A stretch of DNA of 64,000 nt from Haladaptatus salinisoli (lineage in GTDB: Archaea > Halobacteriota > Halobacteria > Halobacteriales > Haladaptataceae): the NCBI RefSeq assembly GCF_020614375.1, contig NZ_CP085327.1:2344823-2408822 (forward strand), written 5' to 3'. Within the stretch, counting starts at the first letter, position 1; each line of letters opens with the position of its first letter. The translations under genes were made by a program, and so were the position numbers. Below, piece after piece: positions 16,913 to 25,153 of this stretch. The notes below the pieces were generated by a model, which searched no databases, had not been told where the DNA came from, and saw nothing but the letters and a program-made list of their open reading frames with translations.

Positions 16913-17665
16913 TCAGAACAGCGCCCGGTGCAAGTCCGCGAACACCTCGTCGCTCGCCGCCGCGAGGAACAGGTCGCCCTCGTTCGCCAACCGAGCGCCG
17001 CTCGCTTCCGCGAGCAGCCATCCGGCGTGTTGTTCCACCTCGTCCGGACGGAAGCAGACGACCGCTTCGAGCTTTCCGCGAGCGAGCAGGCCCCAGTCGA
17101 GGACGGGTGCCCAACTCTTCCAAACTCGCTTGCAGCGCCCCGCGAGCGTCTCGTCGAGGTCCGCGGTTCGCGCCCGGAGGTCGTCGTCCCGTACCGCGTC
17201 GAGACCGAGGACGAACGACACCGTCGCGTGGTCGCTCGCCACGCTGCTTTCGGCGCGCGTCGGTTCGCCGTCGAACGTGGCCCGCCCGTCGCGGGCGACG
17301 TAGGTGTGACGGTGGAGCGGTTCGTGGACGACCGAGAGGACGGGGTCGTCCTCGCGGAGCAACGCGATGGCGCTCCCGAAGTACGGGATGCCCGAACAGA
17401 AGTTGTTCGTCCCGTCCAGCGGGTCGACGACCCAGCGGTAGGAACTCTCGCCCGACAGTTCGCCGGACTCCTCGGCGAAGACGGCGTGGTCGGGATAGGC
17501 GGCGGTCAGGATTTCGAGAATTCGACGCTCCGCCTCGCGGTCCGCCGTCGCTTTCACGTCGTCCGCCCCGTGTTCCGCGTCGTGCGATTCGCGCTCGAAC
17601 TCCGCGACGAGGTACTCGCCCGCGGTTCGACACGCCCGAACCGCCGTTTCCTCGAACGAGTTCAT
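16913..17665 (-). CDS. inositol monophosphatase family protein with altered third metal site
   Basis: A 250-residue member of the IMPase/FBPase/CysQ superfamily of Mg-dependent sugar phosphatases. The Glu motif FAEESG lies near residue 65 and the signature WVVDPLDGTNNF near residue 80. The C-terminal WDxAxG motif that supplies another metal Asp in typical members is not seen. The aligned stretch reads RPDEVEQHAGWLLAEASGA, so that ligand is missing or replaced by a Glu. The protein may be a divergent enzyme or inactive. Start ATG 17665 (MNSFEETAV). It is monocistronic. Confidence 0.85.
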   Translation of the reverse strand: MNSFEETAVRACRTAGEYLVAEFERESHDAEHGADDVKATADREAERRILEILTAAYPDHAVFAEESGELSGESSYRWVVDPLDGTNNFCSGIPYFGSAIALLREDDPVLSVVHEPLHRHTYVARDGRATFDGEPTRAESSVASDHATVSFVLGLDAVRDDDLRARTADLDETLAGRCKRVWKSWAPVLDWGLLARGKLEAVVCFRPDEVEQHAGWLLAEASGARLANEGDLFLAAASDEVFADLHRALF

Positions 17666-17747
17666 ACGAATACGTTTCACCCGAGCGTCAAATCTACCCC
17701 GGTTCGTTCCGACGGACGCGAGAAAACCGACGAAACCTCGACGAACG

Positions 17748-17900
17748 TCACCGACGGACGTGTCGGACGCATCCGACGAGCATGAGCAGGCAGCCGTACA
17801 GGTGCAGGGTACCGACCGTCAGAACCGGTTCCGCGACCGCCACCGCGTCCGACGAGAGCGGCGTGACGGCGACGAACCGGCGGACGCTGACGAGCGTCAT
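17748..17900 (-). CDS. possible 50-residue membrane peptide abutting the amidohydrolase gene
   Basis: The ATG follows the TAA stop of the amidohydrolase directly (TAAATG), and the frame runs 50 codons to TGA. The peptide begins MTLVSVRRFVAV, with a hydrophobic stretch TLHLYGCLLMLVGCV near residues 31-45 and a basic end HVRR. This layout would suit a one-helix membrane peptide made by translational coupling. There is no family match that I know and the frame may be chance. Confidence 0.35.
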   Translation of the reverse strand: MTLVSVRRFVAVTPLSSDAVAVAEPVLTVGTLHLYGCLLMLVGCVRHVRR

Positions 17901-19430
17901 TTAGTCGTTCCGTCCGTCGAACACCACGTCGCCGTCCACGACCGTCATCGCCACGTCGATGGTCTCGATGTCGTCCGGCGTCTCCCACGGCGAGCGGTCG
18001 AGCGCGACGAAGTCCGCCTTCTTGCCCTCCTCGACGGTTCCGAGTCGGTTCTCGTCGAACCCGGCGTAGGCCGCCCCGAGCGTGTACGCGCGGAGCGCCT
18101 CGGTCACGGAGAGTCGCTGTGATTCGACGGGCGCGTTGACGGCGTGGTGAACCCCGAGCAGCGGGTCGAGGGGCATGCAGTCGCTCCCGAACGCGAGCGC
18201 GGCCCCCGAATCGAGCAGGGTTCGGAATCGGTTCGTTCGCTCCCTGCGTTCCGGGCCGAGTCGGTCGTCGTACAGACCGCCCGCCCGCGCCCACTTCAGG
18301 AAGTTCGGCTGAACGGAGGCGACGACGCCGGACTCGGCGAAGCGTTCGACCTGCTCGTCGGTCGCGAGTTCGACGTGCTCGACGCGGTGGCGCATCGCGC
18401 GCGGGTCGTCGGTCGCCTCGAACGCGTCGAGGGCGGCTCCGATGGCCTCGTCGCCGATTGCGTGCGCCGTGACCTGCAATCCGGCGTCGTCGGCGCGGGC
18501 GACGAGTTCGTCGAGTTCCTCGGGCGGGACGACCCACTGTCCGGTTCCGTCGCCGTCGGCGTAGGGCTCGGAGAGCTTCGCGGTTCGTCCGCCGAAACTC
18601 CCGTCGGTGAACGTCTTTATCGCGCCCGTTCGGACGAACTCGCTCCCGTGATTCGTCCGGAGTCCGACCTCCTCGACCGCCTCGACGTGGTCGCTCCAGT
18701 AGTTGAGCCGCACCCGCAGGGTGAGGTCGCCGTCGAGGTCGAGTTCCCGGTACACCTCCGGCGCGCGCGACCGACGCACCATGTCGTGGACGCCGGTGAC
18801 GCCCTTCTCGTTCGCGTCTCGCTGCGCCGCGAGCAGGAGTTCGCGCATCGTCTCGGCGTCGGGTTCGATGGCCTCGTAAACCGCTTCGACGGCGTCCTCG
18901 ACGATGACGCCGGTCGCCTCGCCGTTCTCCGTTTTCACGTCCTCGTCCGGCATCTCGTCGCCGAGTCGCGCGAGCACTTCGCCGTTGACGGCGGCGATGT
19001 GCATGTCCTCCCGGAAGGCGACGACCGGTCGCGTCTCGCTCACGGCGTCGAGGTCGTCGCGGGTCAGGTAGCGCGATTCGTCCCACGTGCTCTCGTCGAA
19101 CCCGTAGCCGAGTATCCACTCGCGGTCGTCCAGTTCGGCGAGCAGGTCCACGCAGTCGGCGGGCGAGTCGGCGTCCGAGAGGTCGGCGTTGACGAGGTAG
19201 CTCCCGACCGTCGCCATGTGGGTGTGCGCGTCGACGAACCCCGGCAGGAGGACGCGCCCACCGAGGTCGACGACCTCGGTTTCGACGCCCTCCAGAAAGC
19301 CGACCTCGTACGCCGAATCCACGCGAACTATCTCCCCGTCGCGGACGGCCACCGCCTCCGCCGTTTCGTCGGGGTCAGTGAGACTGTGTACCTCCGCGTT
19401 GGTGAGAATCAGATCCGCTGGCGCTGTCAT
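17901..19430 (-). CDS. amidohydrolase family protein (YtcJ-like)
   Basis: A 509-residue metal-dependent hydrolase of the amidohydrolase superfamily, YtcJ subgroup. The N-terminal beta sandwich DLILTNAEVHSLTD is followed by the first metal motif LLPGFVDAHTHM near residue 62. KTFTDGSFGGRTAKLSEPY near residue 275 is typical of YtcJ-like enzymes. QVTAHAIGDEAIGAALDAFE near residue 325 and MRHRVEHVELA near residue 355 carry histidine ligands, and ALAFGSDCMPLDP near residue 430 has the final Asp. Substrates of this subgroup are mostly unknown. Start ATG 19430. It is cytoplasmic. Confidence 0.92.
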   Translation of the reverse strand: MTAPADLILTNAEVHSLTDPDETAEAVAVRDGEIVRVDSAYEVGFLEGVETEVVDLGGRVLLPGFVDAHTHMATVGSYLVNADLSDADSPADCVDLLAELDDREWILGYGFDESTWDESRYLTRDDLDAVSETRPVVAFREDMHIAAVNGEVLARLGDEMPDEDVKTENGEATGVIVEDAVEAVYEAIEPDAETMRELLLAAQRDANEKGVTGVHDMVRRSRAPEVYRELDLDGDLTLRVRLNYWSDHVEAVEEVGLRTNHGSEFVRTGAIKTFTDGSFGGRTAKLSEPYADGDGTGQWVVPPEELDELVARADDAGLQVTAHAIGDEAIGAALDAFEATDDPRAMRHRVEHVELATDEQVERFAESGVVASVQPNFLKWARAGGLYDDRLGPERRERTNRFRTLLDSGAALAFGSDCMPLDPLLGVHHAVNAPVESQRLSVTEALRAYTLGAAYAGFDENRLGTVEEGKKADFVALDRSPWETPDDIETIDVAMTVVDGDVVFDGRND

Positions 19431-19512
19431 GGTTCCGTGGTGTGTTCCGACGGCGATAACTGTTCGGGGTTCGGCAGAAGCGATTTAAATTCTCAGTACG
19501 ACTACAGAATCG

Positions 19513-19989
19513 ATGCCCTCGAAGTTCTCCGTCGTTCTCGCCGTTTTCGTCCTCCTCGCCGGTTGCAGCGACACCGGCTTCCTCGGTCGGAAGACGACCG
19601 ACATCGTCTCCGAGAAGAAGCCCGAAGAGCCGAAACTCGTCGGGTCGTCAGCTACCGGCGGCAACTGCGCCAAATCGCCCGCGCACCACGTCGAAGTCGA
19701 AACGAAAAACGAGGACGGACGGCGGTATATCGCCGTCTCCGGAAACGTGAGCGTCCCGGACGCGTCCTACGTGCTCGACGCGCCGAACTTGACGGAAACC
19801 GGTTGGGGGAACTACACGCTTCGGGTTTCCAGCCGTCGAACAGCGAAGAAACCGGAACGCGGTTGCGCCGCGCTGGCGAACTACACCGCGACCGTCCGGG
19901 TTCCGGACGGCGGCCCGCACGAATCGTTCGCGCTCACGGTCGTCCACGACGGCGAAGTCGTCCGCCGGGTGAACGTCACGAGTCGGTGA
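19513..19989 (+). CDS. predicted lipoprotein, function unknown
   Basis: A 158-residue exported protein. The N-terminus has a hydrophobic stretch VVLAVFVLLAG ending in a lipobox LAGC (Cys 17), so it is probably a membrane-anchored lipoprotein on the cell surface. The mature part has a linker rich in Lys and Glu, then a beta-rich domain of about 100 residues with two further cysteines near 50 and 120 that might form a disulfide. Asn-Xaa-Ser/Thr sites occur (NVS, NLT, NYT). I do not recognise a family. Start ATG 19513. Confidence 0.65.
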   Translation: MPSKFSVVLAVFVLLAGCSDTGFLGRKTTDIVSEKKPEEPKLVGSSATGGNCAKSPAHHVEVETKNEDGRRYIAVSGNVSVPDASYVLDAPNLTETGWGNYTLRVSSRRTAKKPERGCAALANYTATVRVPDGGPHESFALTVVHDGEVVRRVNVTSR

Positions 19990-19998
19990 GAACGGAGG

Positions 19999-20502
19999 CT
20001 ACGCGAAGTCGTGATAGTAGACGAGTTGCGGCGCGGTGCCGCCCGTGAACAGGTCTTCGACCCGTTCTTCTATCTTTTCGAAGTCGTTCGACTCCAGGAA
20101 CCGCCTCCCCCGCTCGTTGTCGGCGAGAACGGGTACCGATAGCTGCGTGAATCCGCGCTCCCGAATCGAGTCCTCGACCGCCTCGAGGAGGGCGGTGCCG
20201 ATACCTTCCCGCCACCGGTTCGGCGCGACGTAGAGTCCCCGCAAGACCCCTTCGCCGACGGAATCGACCCGGGTGGCCGCGTCGACGTGCGCGAAGCCGA
20301 CGAGGTCGCCGCCGTCGACGGCGGCGACGAGCACCGCGTCGTCGTCCGCCATCGCCGATTCGAGTCGTTCGTCGCTGAACCGCTCCCTCGCGGTCGCTTC
20401 GCGCTCTCTCTTCGGGAGGAAATCGTACGCTTCGCCCACCGCTTCGCGCGCGATCCGACGGATCTCCGGAACGTCGGTCGCCGTCGCTCCCCTCGTTTCC
20501 AT
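19999..20502 (-). CDS. GNAT family N-acetyltransferase
   Basis: A 167-residue acetyltransferase starting METRGATATDVPEIRRIA. The GNAT core includes LVGFAHVDAA (beta-4), LRGLYVAPNRWREGIGTALLEAVED with the acetyl-CoA pyrophosphate loop (RWREGIGTA, near residue 100), and LADNERGRRFLESNDFEKIEERVE. The acceptor substrate cannot be inferred. Start ATG 20502 is chosen since the upstream residues to 20556 are unlike the family. It is convergent with the lipoprotein gene (9-base gap) and divergent from hmgA. Confidence 0.88.
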   Translation of the reverse strand: METRGATATDVPEIRRIAREAVGEAYDFLPKREREATARERFSDERLESAMADDDAVLVAAVDGGDLVGFAHVDAATRVDSVGEGVLRGLYVAPNRWREGIGTALLEAVEDSIRERGFTQLSVPVLADNERGRRFLESNDFEKIEERVEDLFTGGTAPQLVYYHDFA

Positions 20503-20588
20503 GGTGGTCGTTCTCGGACGGGAGACAAATCGTTGACGGCTCGGTCGAATGAGCAACTGTTAGGGGGTGGGCCTGCGACTCCCGAACC

Positions 20589-21800
20589 ATGACCGACGCA
20601 GACGAACTCGCGGAGCAGGTTCGGGCGGGCGACGTGCGCTTGCACGAACTCGAAGACCACGCAGACCACGACACCGCGACGGCGGCCCGCCGGAGGCTCC
20701 TCGAATCGGACGCCGACGCGACGCTGGACGCGGTCGGCGACTACGCCTTCGACGCCGAGCGAGCCGACAACAACGTCGAGAACATGGTCGGCGCGGCCCA
20801 GATTCCGATGGGCGTCGCGGGACCGGTTTCCGTCAGCGGCGGGTCGGCGGAGGGCGACTACTACCTCCCGCTCGCCACGACCGAGGGCGCTTTGGTGGCG
20901 AGCGTCAACCGCGGCTGTTCGGTCATCACCGGCGCAGGCGGGGCGGACGCACGCGTTACGAAGACCGGGATGACCCGCGCACCCGTCTTCCGCGTGCGAG
21001 GCGTCGCCGAGGCCGAGGAGGTCGTGAACTGGGTGGCCGACAACCGCGACCGACTCGCCGACGCCGCGGAGTCGACGACCAGCCACGGCGAACTCCTCGA
21101 CGCGACGCCCTACGTCGTCGGGGACTCCGTTTTCGTGCGATTCGTCTACGACACCAAGGACGCGATGGGGATGAACATGGCGACCATCGCCACCAGGGAG
21201 GCCGCGTCGCTGGTCGAGGAGGAGACGCCGGCGAGCCTCGTCGCGCTCTCGGGCAACCTCTGCACCGACAAGAAACCCGCCGCCATCAACGCCGTCGAAG
21301 GTCGCGGTCGGAGCGTCACGGCGGACGTTCGCATCCCCCGCGAGACGGTCGAAGAACGCCTCCACACGACGCCGGAAGCCGTCGAGGAGGCGAACACGCG
21401 CAAGAACCTCGTGGGGAGCGCGAAAGCCGGGAGTCTCGGATTCAACGCCCACGCCGCGAACGTCGTCGCCGCCGCGTTCCTCGCCACCGGACAGGACGCT
21501 GCGCAGGTCGTCGAGGGGAGCAACGCCATCACGACCGTGGACGCCCGCGAAGACGAACTCTACGCGAGCGTCAGCCTCGCCAGTCTGGAAGTCGGCACCG
21601 TCGGCGGCGGCACCGGACTTCCCACGCAGTCGGAAGCCCTCGACGTTCTGGGCCTCCGCGGCGGCGGCGACCCCCCCGGAAGTAACGCCGACGCGCTCGC
21701 GGAGATAATCGCGGTCGGCGCGCTGGCGGGCGAACTCTCCCTGCTCGCGGCGCTCGCGTCGCGCCACCTCTCCAGCGCGCACGAAGAACTCGGAAGGTGA
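20589..21800 (+). CDS. hmgA: hydroxymethylglutaryl-CoA reductase (NADPH)
   Basis: A 403-residue class I HMG-CoA reductase, making mevalonate for isoprenoid ether lipids and carotenoids. Key segments are ENMVGAAQIPMGVAGPV near residue 62, TEGALVASVNRGC with the catalytic Glu near residue 98, MGMNMATIAT near residue 195, and GNLCTDKKPAAINA with the catalytic Lys near residue 225. The HMG-CoA/NADP contact region VGTVGGGTGLPTQ follows near residue 335. The lysine in DKKPAAINA and the length mark the class I enzyme. It is the target of statin-type inhibitors. Start ATG 20589. Confidence 0.96.
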   Translation: MTDADELAEQVRAGDVRLHELEDHADHDTATAARRRLLESDADATLDAVGDYAFDAERADNNVENMVGAAQIPMGVAGPVSVSGGSAEGDYYLPLATTEGALVASVNRGCSVITGAGGADARVTKTGMTRAPVFRVRGVAEAEEVVNWVADNRDRLADAAESTTSHGELLDATPYVVGDSVFVRFVYDTKDAMGMNMATIATREAASLVEEETPASLVALSGNLCTDKKPAAINAVEGRGRSVTADVRIPRETVEERLHTTPEAVEEANTRKNLVGSAKAGSLGFNAHAANVVAAAFLATGQDAAQVVEGSNAITTVDAREDELYASVSLASLEVGTVGGGTGLPTQSEALDVLGLRGGGDPPGSNADALAEIIAVGALAGELSLLAALASRHLSSAHEELGR

Positions 21801-21821
21801 CCGCCTTCCCGATTATATTGC

Positions 21822-21848
21822 TTATAAAACTCTAGTAATTTATTACTA
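21822..21848 (+). promoter_or_regulatory. TATA-like box plus perfect palindrome
   Basis: TTATAAAA at 21822-21829 is followed by TAGTAAT-TT-ATTACTA at 21833-21848, a perfect 7-bp inverted repeat with a two-base spacer. The AT-rich site stands out in GC-rich DNA. It lies just where transcription would start for the small gene at 21924, as an operator would. Confidence 0.5.
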
Positions 21849-21870
21849 TCGACGTGTAACGATAAATCGG

Positions 21871-21903
21871 CACGTGCGGGCGAATCCGTTCGCCCGTACC
21901 GTG
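21871..21903 (+). promoter_or_regulatory. stem-loop in the leader of the 46-residue gene
   Basis: CGGGCGAA (21877-21884) and TTCGCCCG (21889-21896) pair around TCCG. An outer CACG/CGTG pair at 21871 and 21900 could extend the stem. The hairpin ends about 20 bases before ATG 21924 and could affect translation, or could act as a terminator for hmgA. Confidence 0.4.
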
Positions 21904-21923
21904 CCGCCCGATGGTGACCTCCG

Positions 21924-22064
21924 ATGGCCGCACCCACCACCGACGGGGACGCACCGATCACTGACTCCCGGACGTATCGCGTCCTTCAGTTCCTGAAGCT
22001 ACTGCTCACCGTCCTCACGTTGACGCTCGCCGTGTGGAAGGGACTGAACGGTGCGTTTCCCTGA
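21924..22064 (+). CDS. 46-residue one-helix membrane protein
   Basis: The frame starts MAAPTTDGDAPITDSRTYRV, an acidic/polar head. It continues with a hydrophobic segment LQFLKLLLTVLTLTLAVWKG (about residues 21-40) and ends NGAFP. This is the layout of a small single-pass membrane protein. It has its own TATA-like box, a palindrome and a leader hairpin. It lies downstream of hmgA on the same strand and converges with the DUF5817 gene. I do not know its function. Confidence 0.5.
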   Translation: MAAPTTDGDAPITDSRTYRVLQFLKLLLTVLTLTLAVWKGLNGAFP

Positions 22065-22088
22065 ATCTGGAGTCCCCCACCTCCTTCT

Positions 22089-22607
22089 TTAGAGGCGACG
22101 ATAGCGACCTCGACTCTCGCTGATTTCTCCGCGTCGAGAGAGTTTCTCGAGCGCCTGTCGAACGTAGTCGGCGGAGACGCCCCGCTCTCGCGCGTACGCG
22201 ACGATTTCCGCTTCGTCGGGGGTATCGAGGGTCGACAGCGCGTCGAGCACGACCTGCTTGTTGCTCCTACTCCCATCCCGGCGGGAGCGCTCTCCGGCGG
22301 CGGCGACCTCGTCGGTGTCGAGACCGGAGCGGTCGAGATACTCCTCGTCGTCCATTCCGGCGTCCCGGACCTGCGAGTCCATCTCGGCGAACGAGTCGAG
22401 TTCGGCGAAGGCGTCGCCGTGGCCCTGTCGGTTGGCGAGCATCGAGGCGCGAACCTCGCGCGCGTGGTCCTCGTCGTCGGTTTCGACGAACTGCTTCAAC
22501 TTCCCGAACGTGCGGCGCTTTCCGCACCGCGAACACTGCGTCGTCTCGGGCCGCCCCTCGACTATCCACAGGTTGTTACACGCGCTGCAACCGACGACGC
22601 TGTACAT
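22089..22607 (-). CDS. DUF5817 zinc-ribbon and winged-helix protein
   Basis: A 172-residue protein that I recognise as haloarchaeal DUF5817. The N-terminal zinc ribbon has CSACNNLWIVEGRPETTQC and CGKRRTFGKLKQF (Cys pairs near residues 7/10 and 24/27). The middle is acidic. The C-terminal 60 residues form a winged-helix-like domain (QVVLDALSTLDTPDEAEIVAYARERGVSADYVRQALEKLSRRGEI). This combination suggests a nucleic-acid-binding regulator. Start ATG 22607 gives MYSVVGCSAC; the Met at 22637 is less likely. Confidence 0.82.
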   Translation of the reverse strand: MYSVVGCSACNNLWIVEGRPETTQCSRCGKRRTFGKLKQFVETDDEDHAREVRASMLANRQGHGDAFAELDSFAEMDSQVRDAGMDDEEYLDRSGLDTDEVAAAGERSRRDGSRSNKQVVLDALSTLDTPDEAEIVAYARERGVSADYVRQALEKLSRRGEISESRGRYRRL

Positions 22608-22879
22608 GCTCGCACCTCGGGTCGCCTCCCTGTTCAACCCTGCGTTCGGGCGGCGGCTTCGACGTGGCGGTCGGATTCGGTCGTCGGGAGCGAGTCGGAG
22701 AACACCGCCGATTCGGCGGTCGCTCGCGTCCCCTTGCGGTCAGCGGGCGCGCCCCGAGGAGAATCGCGACCGCCGCGATACCCACGAGCGATTCGAGCGA
22801 CATCTCGCCGGAGTTGGTTCCGCTCTCGTACTTAAACTCTCGCCCCGAGATTTACGTACCTCGCCTGCGAGTCGATGTC

Positions 22880-23215
22880 ATGGACTCGATAGCCCTATCG
22901 AACCGCGACGTCGCGGAAGCCACCGACGGCGTCTACCTGGCGCAACTCGCCGCCGGAGATCGGATGAGCATCCAACACTTCCGCATCGAACCCGGCGCGA
23001 CGGTGCCGGAACACAGTCACGAACACGAGCAGACGGGGTTCGTCTACGGCGGCGCGCTGACGTTCGTCGTCGACGGCGAGGAGGTGGTCGTCGGAGAAGG
23101 GGACTCCTACGCGATTCCGGGCGACGAACCGCACGCGGCGGAGAACAGGGGCGACGAACCGGTTCTCGGTATCGACGTGTTCAGTCCGCCCCGATTGGAC
23201 GTGCCGTGGGAGTGA
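22880..23215 (+). CDS. cupin domain protein
   Basis: A 111-residue single-domain cupin. Metal-binding motif 1 is PEHSHEHEQTGFVYGGALTF (His-X-His-X4-Glu/Gln pattern, near residue 45). Motif 2 is PGDEPHAAEN near residue 82 with its single histidine. Small cupins of this type bind a metal and act as isomerases, dioxygenases or ligand-binding proteins. Start ATG 22880 (MDSIALSNRDV). The 272 bases upstream (22608-22879) hold no convincing gene. Confidence 0.87.
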   Translation: MDSIALSNRDVAEATDGVYLAQLAAGDRMSIQHFRIEPGATVPEHSHEHEQTGFVYGGALTFVVDGEEVVVGEGDSYAIPGDEPHAAENRGDEPVLGIDVFSPPRLDVPWE

Positions 23216-23306
23216 ACGCGCGGAACGAAGCGGAGAACGATACCGTTCGCAAATCGCGACTATTTTTCGCCACCGTTGACCGGGGACGACCGCCGGAGAA
23301 ACCCGC

Positions 23307-24572
23307 TTACTCGAGGTCGCGGATGTTCTCGACGATGGCGTCGGCGTACTCGCTGGTGGCGAGTTTTTCGCCGCCTTCGATCTGGCGCTCGAGGTCGTAG
23401 GTGACTTGGCCGGAGGAGATGGTCTCCTCGACGGCGTCGCGGACGAGTTTGCCCGCGTCCTTCCAGCCCATGTACTCGAGCATGAGACGACCGGAGAGTA
23501 TCATCGCGGTCGGGTTGACCTTGTCCTGTCCCGCGTACTTCGGGGCGGAACCGTGGACGGGTTCGGCGAGGCAGCGGTGGTCGCCGAAGTTCGCACCCGG
23601 CGCGATGCCGAGGCCGCCGATCTGGGCACCCGCGGCGTCGGACATGTAGTCGCCGTTCAGGTTCATGGTGGCGATGACGTCGTACTCGTCGGTGCGGGTG
23701 AGAATCTGCTGGAGCATGTTGTCCGCGATGCGGTCTTTGACGACGAGTTTGTCCTCGGGCTGTTCGCCGTCGTACTCGTCCCAGAGTTCGTCTTCCGTGA
23801 TGGTGACGTCGCCGTACTCCTCCGCGGCGAGTTCGTAGCCCCAGTCGCGGAACGCGCCCTCGGTGAACTTCATGATGTTACCCTTGTGGACCAGCGTGAC
23901 CGAGTCGCGGTCGTTTTCGAGGGCGTAGTCGATGGCTTCGCGGACGAGGCGCTTCGACCCGAACTCCGAGATGGGTTTGACGCCGATGCCGACGGGACCG
24001 TCGTGGATGACGCCCGTGGCACCCATCTCATCTTCGACGAACTCCTTGACCTGCTGCACCTCGTCGGTACCGGCTTCCCACTCGATGCCGGCGTACACGT
24101 CCTCCGTGTTCTCGCGGAAGAAGACCATGTCCATCGCTTCGGGGCGTTTGACCGGCGACGGAACGTTGTCGAGGTGGTACGTCGGGCGGACGTTCGCGTA
24201 GAGGTCGAGCTTCTGGCGGAGCGCGACGTTCAAGCTGCGGAATCCCGCTCCCACCGGCGTCGTGAGCGGTCCCTTGATGGCGATTTTGAACTTCTTGATG
24301 GCTTCGACGGTGTCGTCCGGCAGGTTCTCGTCGTACTTCTCGCGCGCGCTGGCGCCAGCGTAGACGCGCATCCACTCTATCTCGCGCCCCGTCGCCTCCG
24401 CCGCGGCCGCGAGCACCTTCTGCGCCGCCGGGCCGACGTCCGTCCCGATGCCGTCCCCGTGAATGATCGGAATGATGGGCTTCTCGGGTACGTTCAGCTC
24501 TCCCGTCTCCTCGTCGTACGTTATTTGCTCCCCGCTTTCAGGTACGTCTACCTTCTCGAACTCGTAGCTCAT
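23307..24572 (-). CDS. icd: isocitrate dehydrogenase (NADP+)
   Basis: A 421-residue isocitrate dehydrogenase of the bacterial-type NADP-dependent branch, converting isocitrate to 2-oxoglutarate in the citrate cycle. Substrate residues lie in GAGFRSLNVALRQKLDLYANVRP near residue 105 (phosphorylation-site-like serine and arginines). YAGIEWEAGT follows near residue 160, LVHKGNIMKFTEGAFRDWGY near residue 225, and the metal-binding NLNGDYMSDAAGAQIGGLG near residue 303. EPVHGSAPKYAG near residue 335 contacts the coenzyme; its Lys and a later Tyr are typical of NADP use. Start ATG 24572. Confidence 0.95.
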   Translation of the reverse strand: MSYEFEKVDVPESGEQITYDEETGELNVPEKPIIPIIHGDGIGTDVGPAAQKVLAAAAEATGREIEWMRVYAGASAREKYDENLPDDTVEAIKKFKIAIKGPLTTPVGAGFRSLNVALRQKLDLYANVRPTYHLDNVPSPVKRPEAMDMVFFRENTEDVYAGIEWEAGTDEVQQVKEFVEDEMGATGVIHDGPVGIGVKPISEFGSKRLVREAIDYALENDRDSVTLVHKGNIMKFTEGAFRDWGYELAAEEYGDVTITEDELWDEYDGEQPEDKLVVKDRIADNMLQQILTRTDEYDVIATMNLNGDYMSDAAGAQIGGLGIAPGANFGDHRCLAEPVHGSAPKYAGQDKVNPTAMILSGRLMLEYMGWKDAGKLVRDAVEETISSGQVTYDLERQIEGGEKLATSEYADAIVENIRDLE

Positions 24573-24599
24573 GAACGTTCGAACCTCTGTTTCGACGTG

Positions 24600-24608
24600 G
24601 ATATAAGA
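24600..24608 (-). promoter_or_regulatory. TATA-like box for icd
   Basis: On the minus strand GTCTTATATC lies about 30 bases upstream of ATG 24572. A second TATA-like CGTATAAGG near 24632 lies inside the GC-flanked GGGCCTTATACGCCC. Either could be the promoter. Confidence 0.4.
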
Positions 24609-24787
24609 CCTACCGTTTGTCCCCCGTATGGGCCTTATACGCCCTTAATGAAAATTGCGGACTCGAATTCGAAACGGAAGTTAGCAGCCGTCCGACGAGT
24701 CGCTAGAGAGCCAGCGCCGCCGCCGTCGCTGTCGGGTTAGTATCGAGTCGCAAAAAATCGCACCGCGTCGATGATGAGCCGAGTTAG

Positions 24788-25153
24788 TTAGCGACGGTCA
24801 TCATCGTCATCTTCGACTTCCTGTTCTTGCTCGGCAATGTTGAACGCCGTCGCAGTGCCGACCTGAGCGTTGGTGTTGGATTGGGCGACGGACTGGGAAG
24901 CGGTCGCGTCACCAGCGCCGGATGCGGTGGCGGACACCGGTCCGGTTTGAGTGACCGTGGCGGTGTTAGATTGCGTGATATTCTCCTGCTCCTGTTCGAC
25001 CTCTGCTTCGGCCTCCTGTTCGAGCTCTTGCTCTTGCTCGATCTCATCGCCATTACCGTCGGGGGATTGTGCTGCGACTGGACTCGCGAGACCGCCGACG
25101 AGGACGGTCGTTACTAGCGCGAGCGCCATCAAGACTCGTAGTGTTCGTTTCAT
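24788..25153 (-). CDS. secreted Q/N-rich protein with curlin-like motifs
   Basis: A 121-residue exported protein. Residues 1-29 form a Sec signal peptide (KRTLRVLMALALVTTVLVGG...PVAAQ). Residues 36-57 are Glu/Gln alternations (EQEQELEQEAEAEVEQEQE). Residues 59-105 are Ser/Thr/Asn/Gln-rich with QSNTATVTQTG (61-71) and SQSVAQSNTNAQVG (86-99). These recall the Q-x-N-x-A...Q-x-G spacing of curlin repeats. The tail is acidic (EVEDDDDDRR). It may be a surface or matrix protein. Start ATG 25153, since signal features begin there. No partner genes of curli type are nearby. Confidence 0.65.
   Translation of the reverse strand: MKRTLRVLMALALVTTVLVGGLASPVAAQSPDGNGDEIEQEQELEQEAEAEVEQEQENITQSNTATVTQTGPVSATASGAGDATASQSVAQSNTNAQVGTATAFNIAEQEQEVEDDDDDRR

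Noticed and set aside
22576..22803. 75-codon minus frame upstream of the DUF5817 gene
   Set aside because: It begins with a hydrophobic stretch but then is Arg/Pro-rich and overlaps the DUF5817 start in another frame. Support is too weak.
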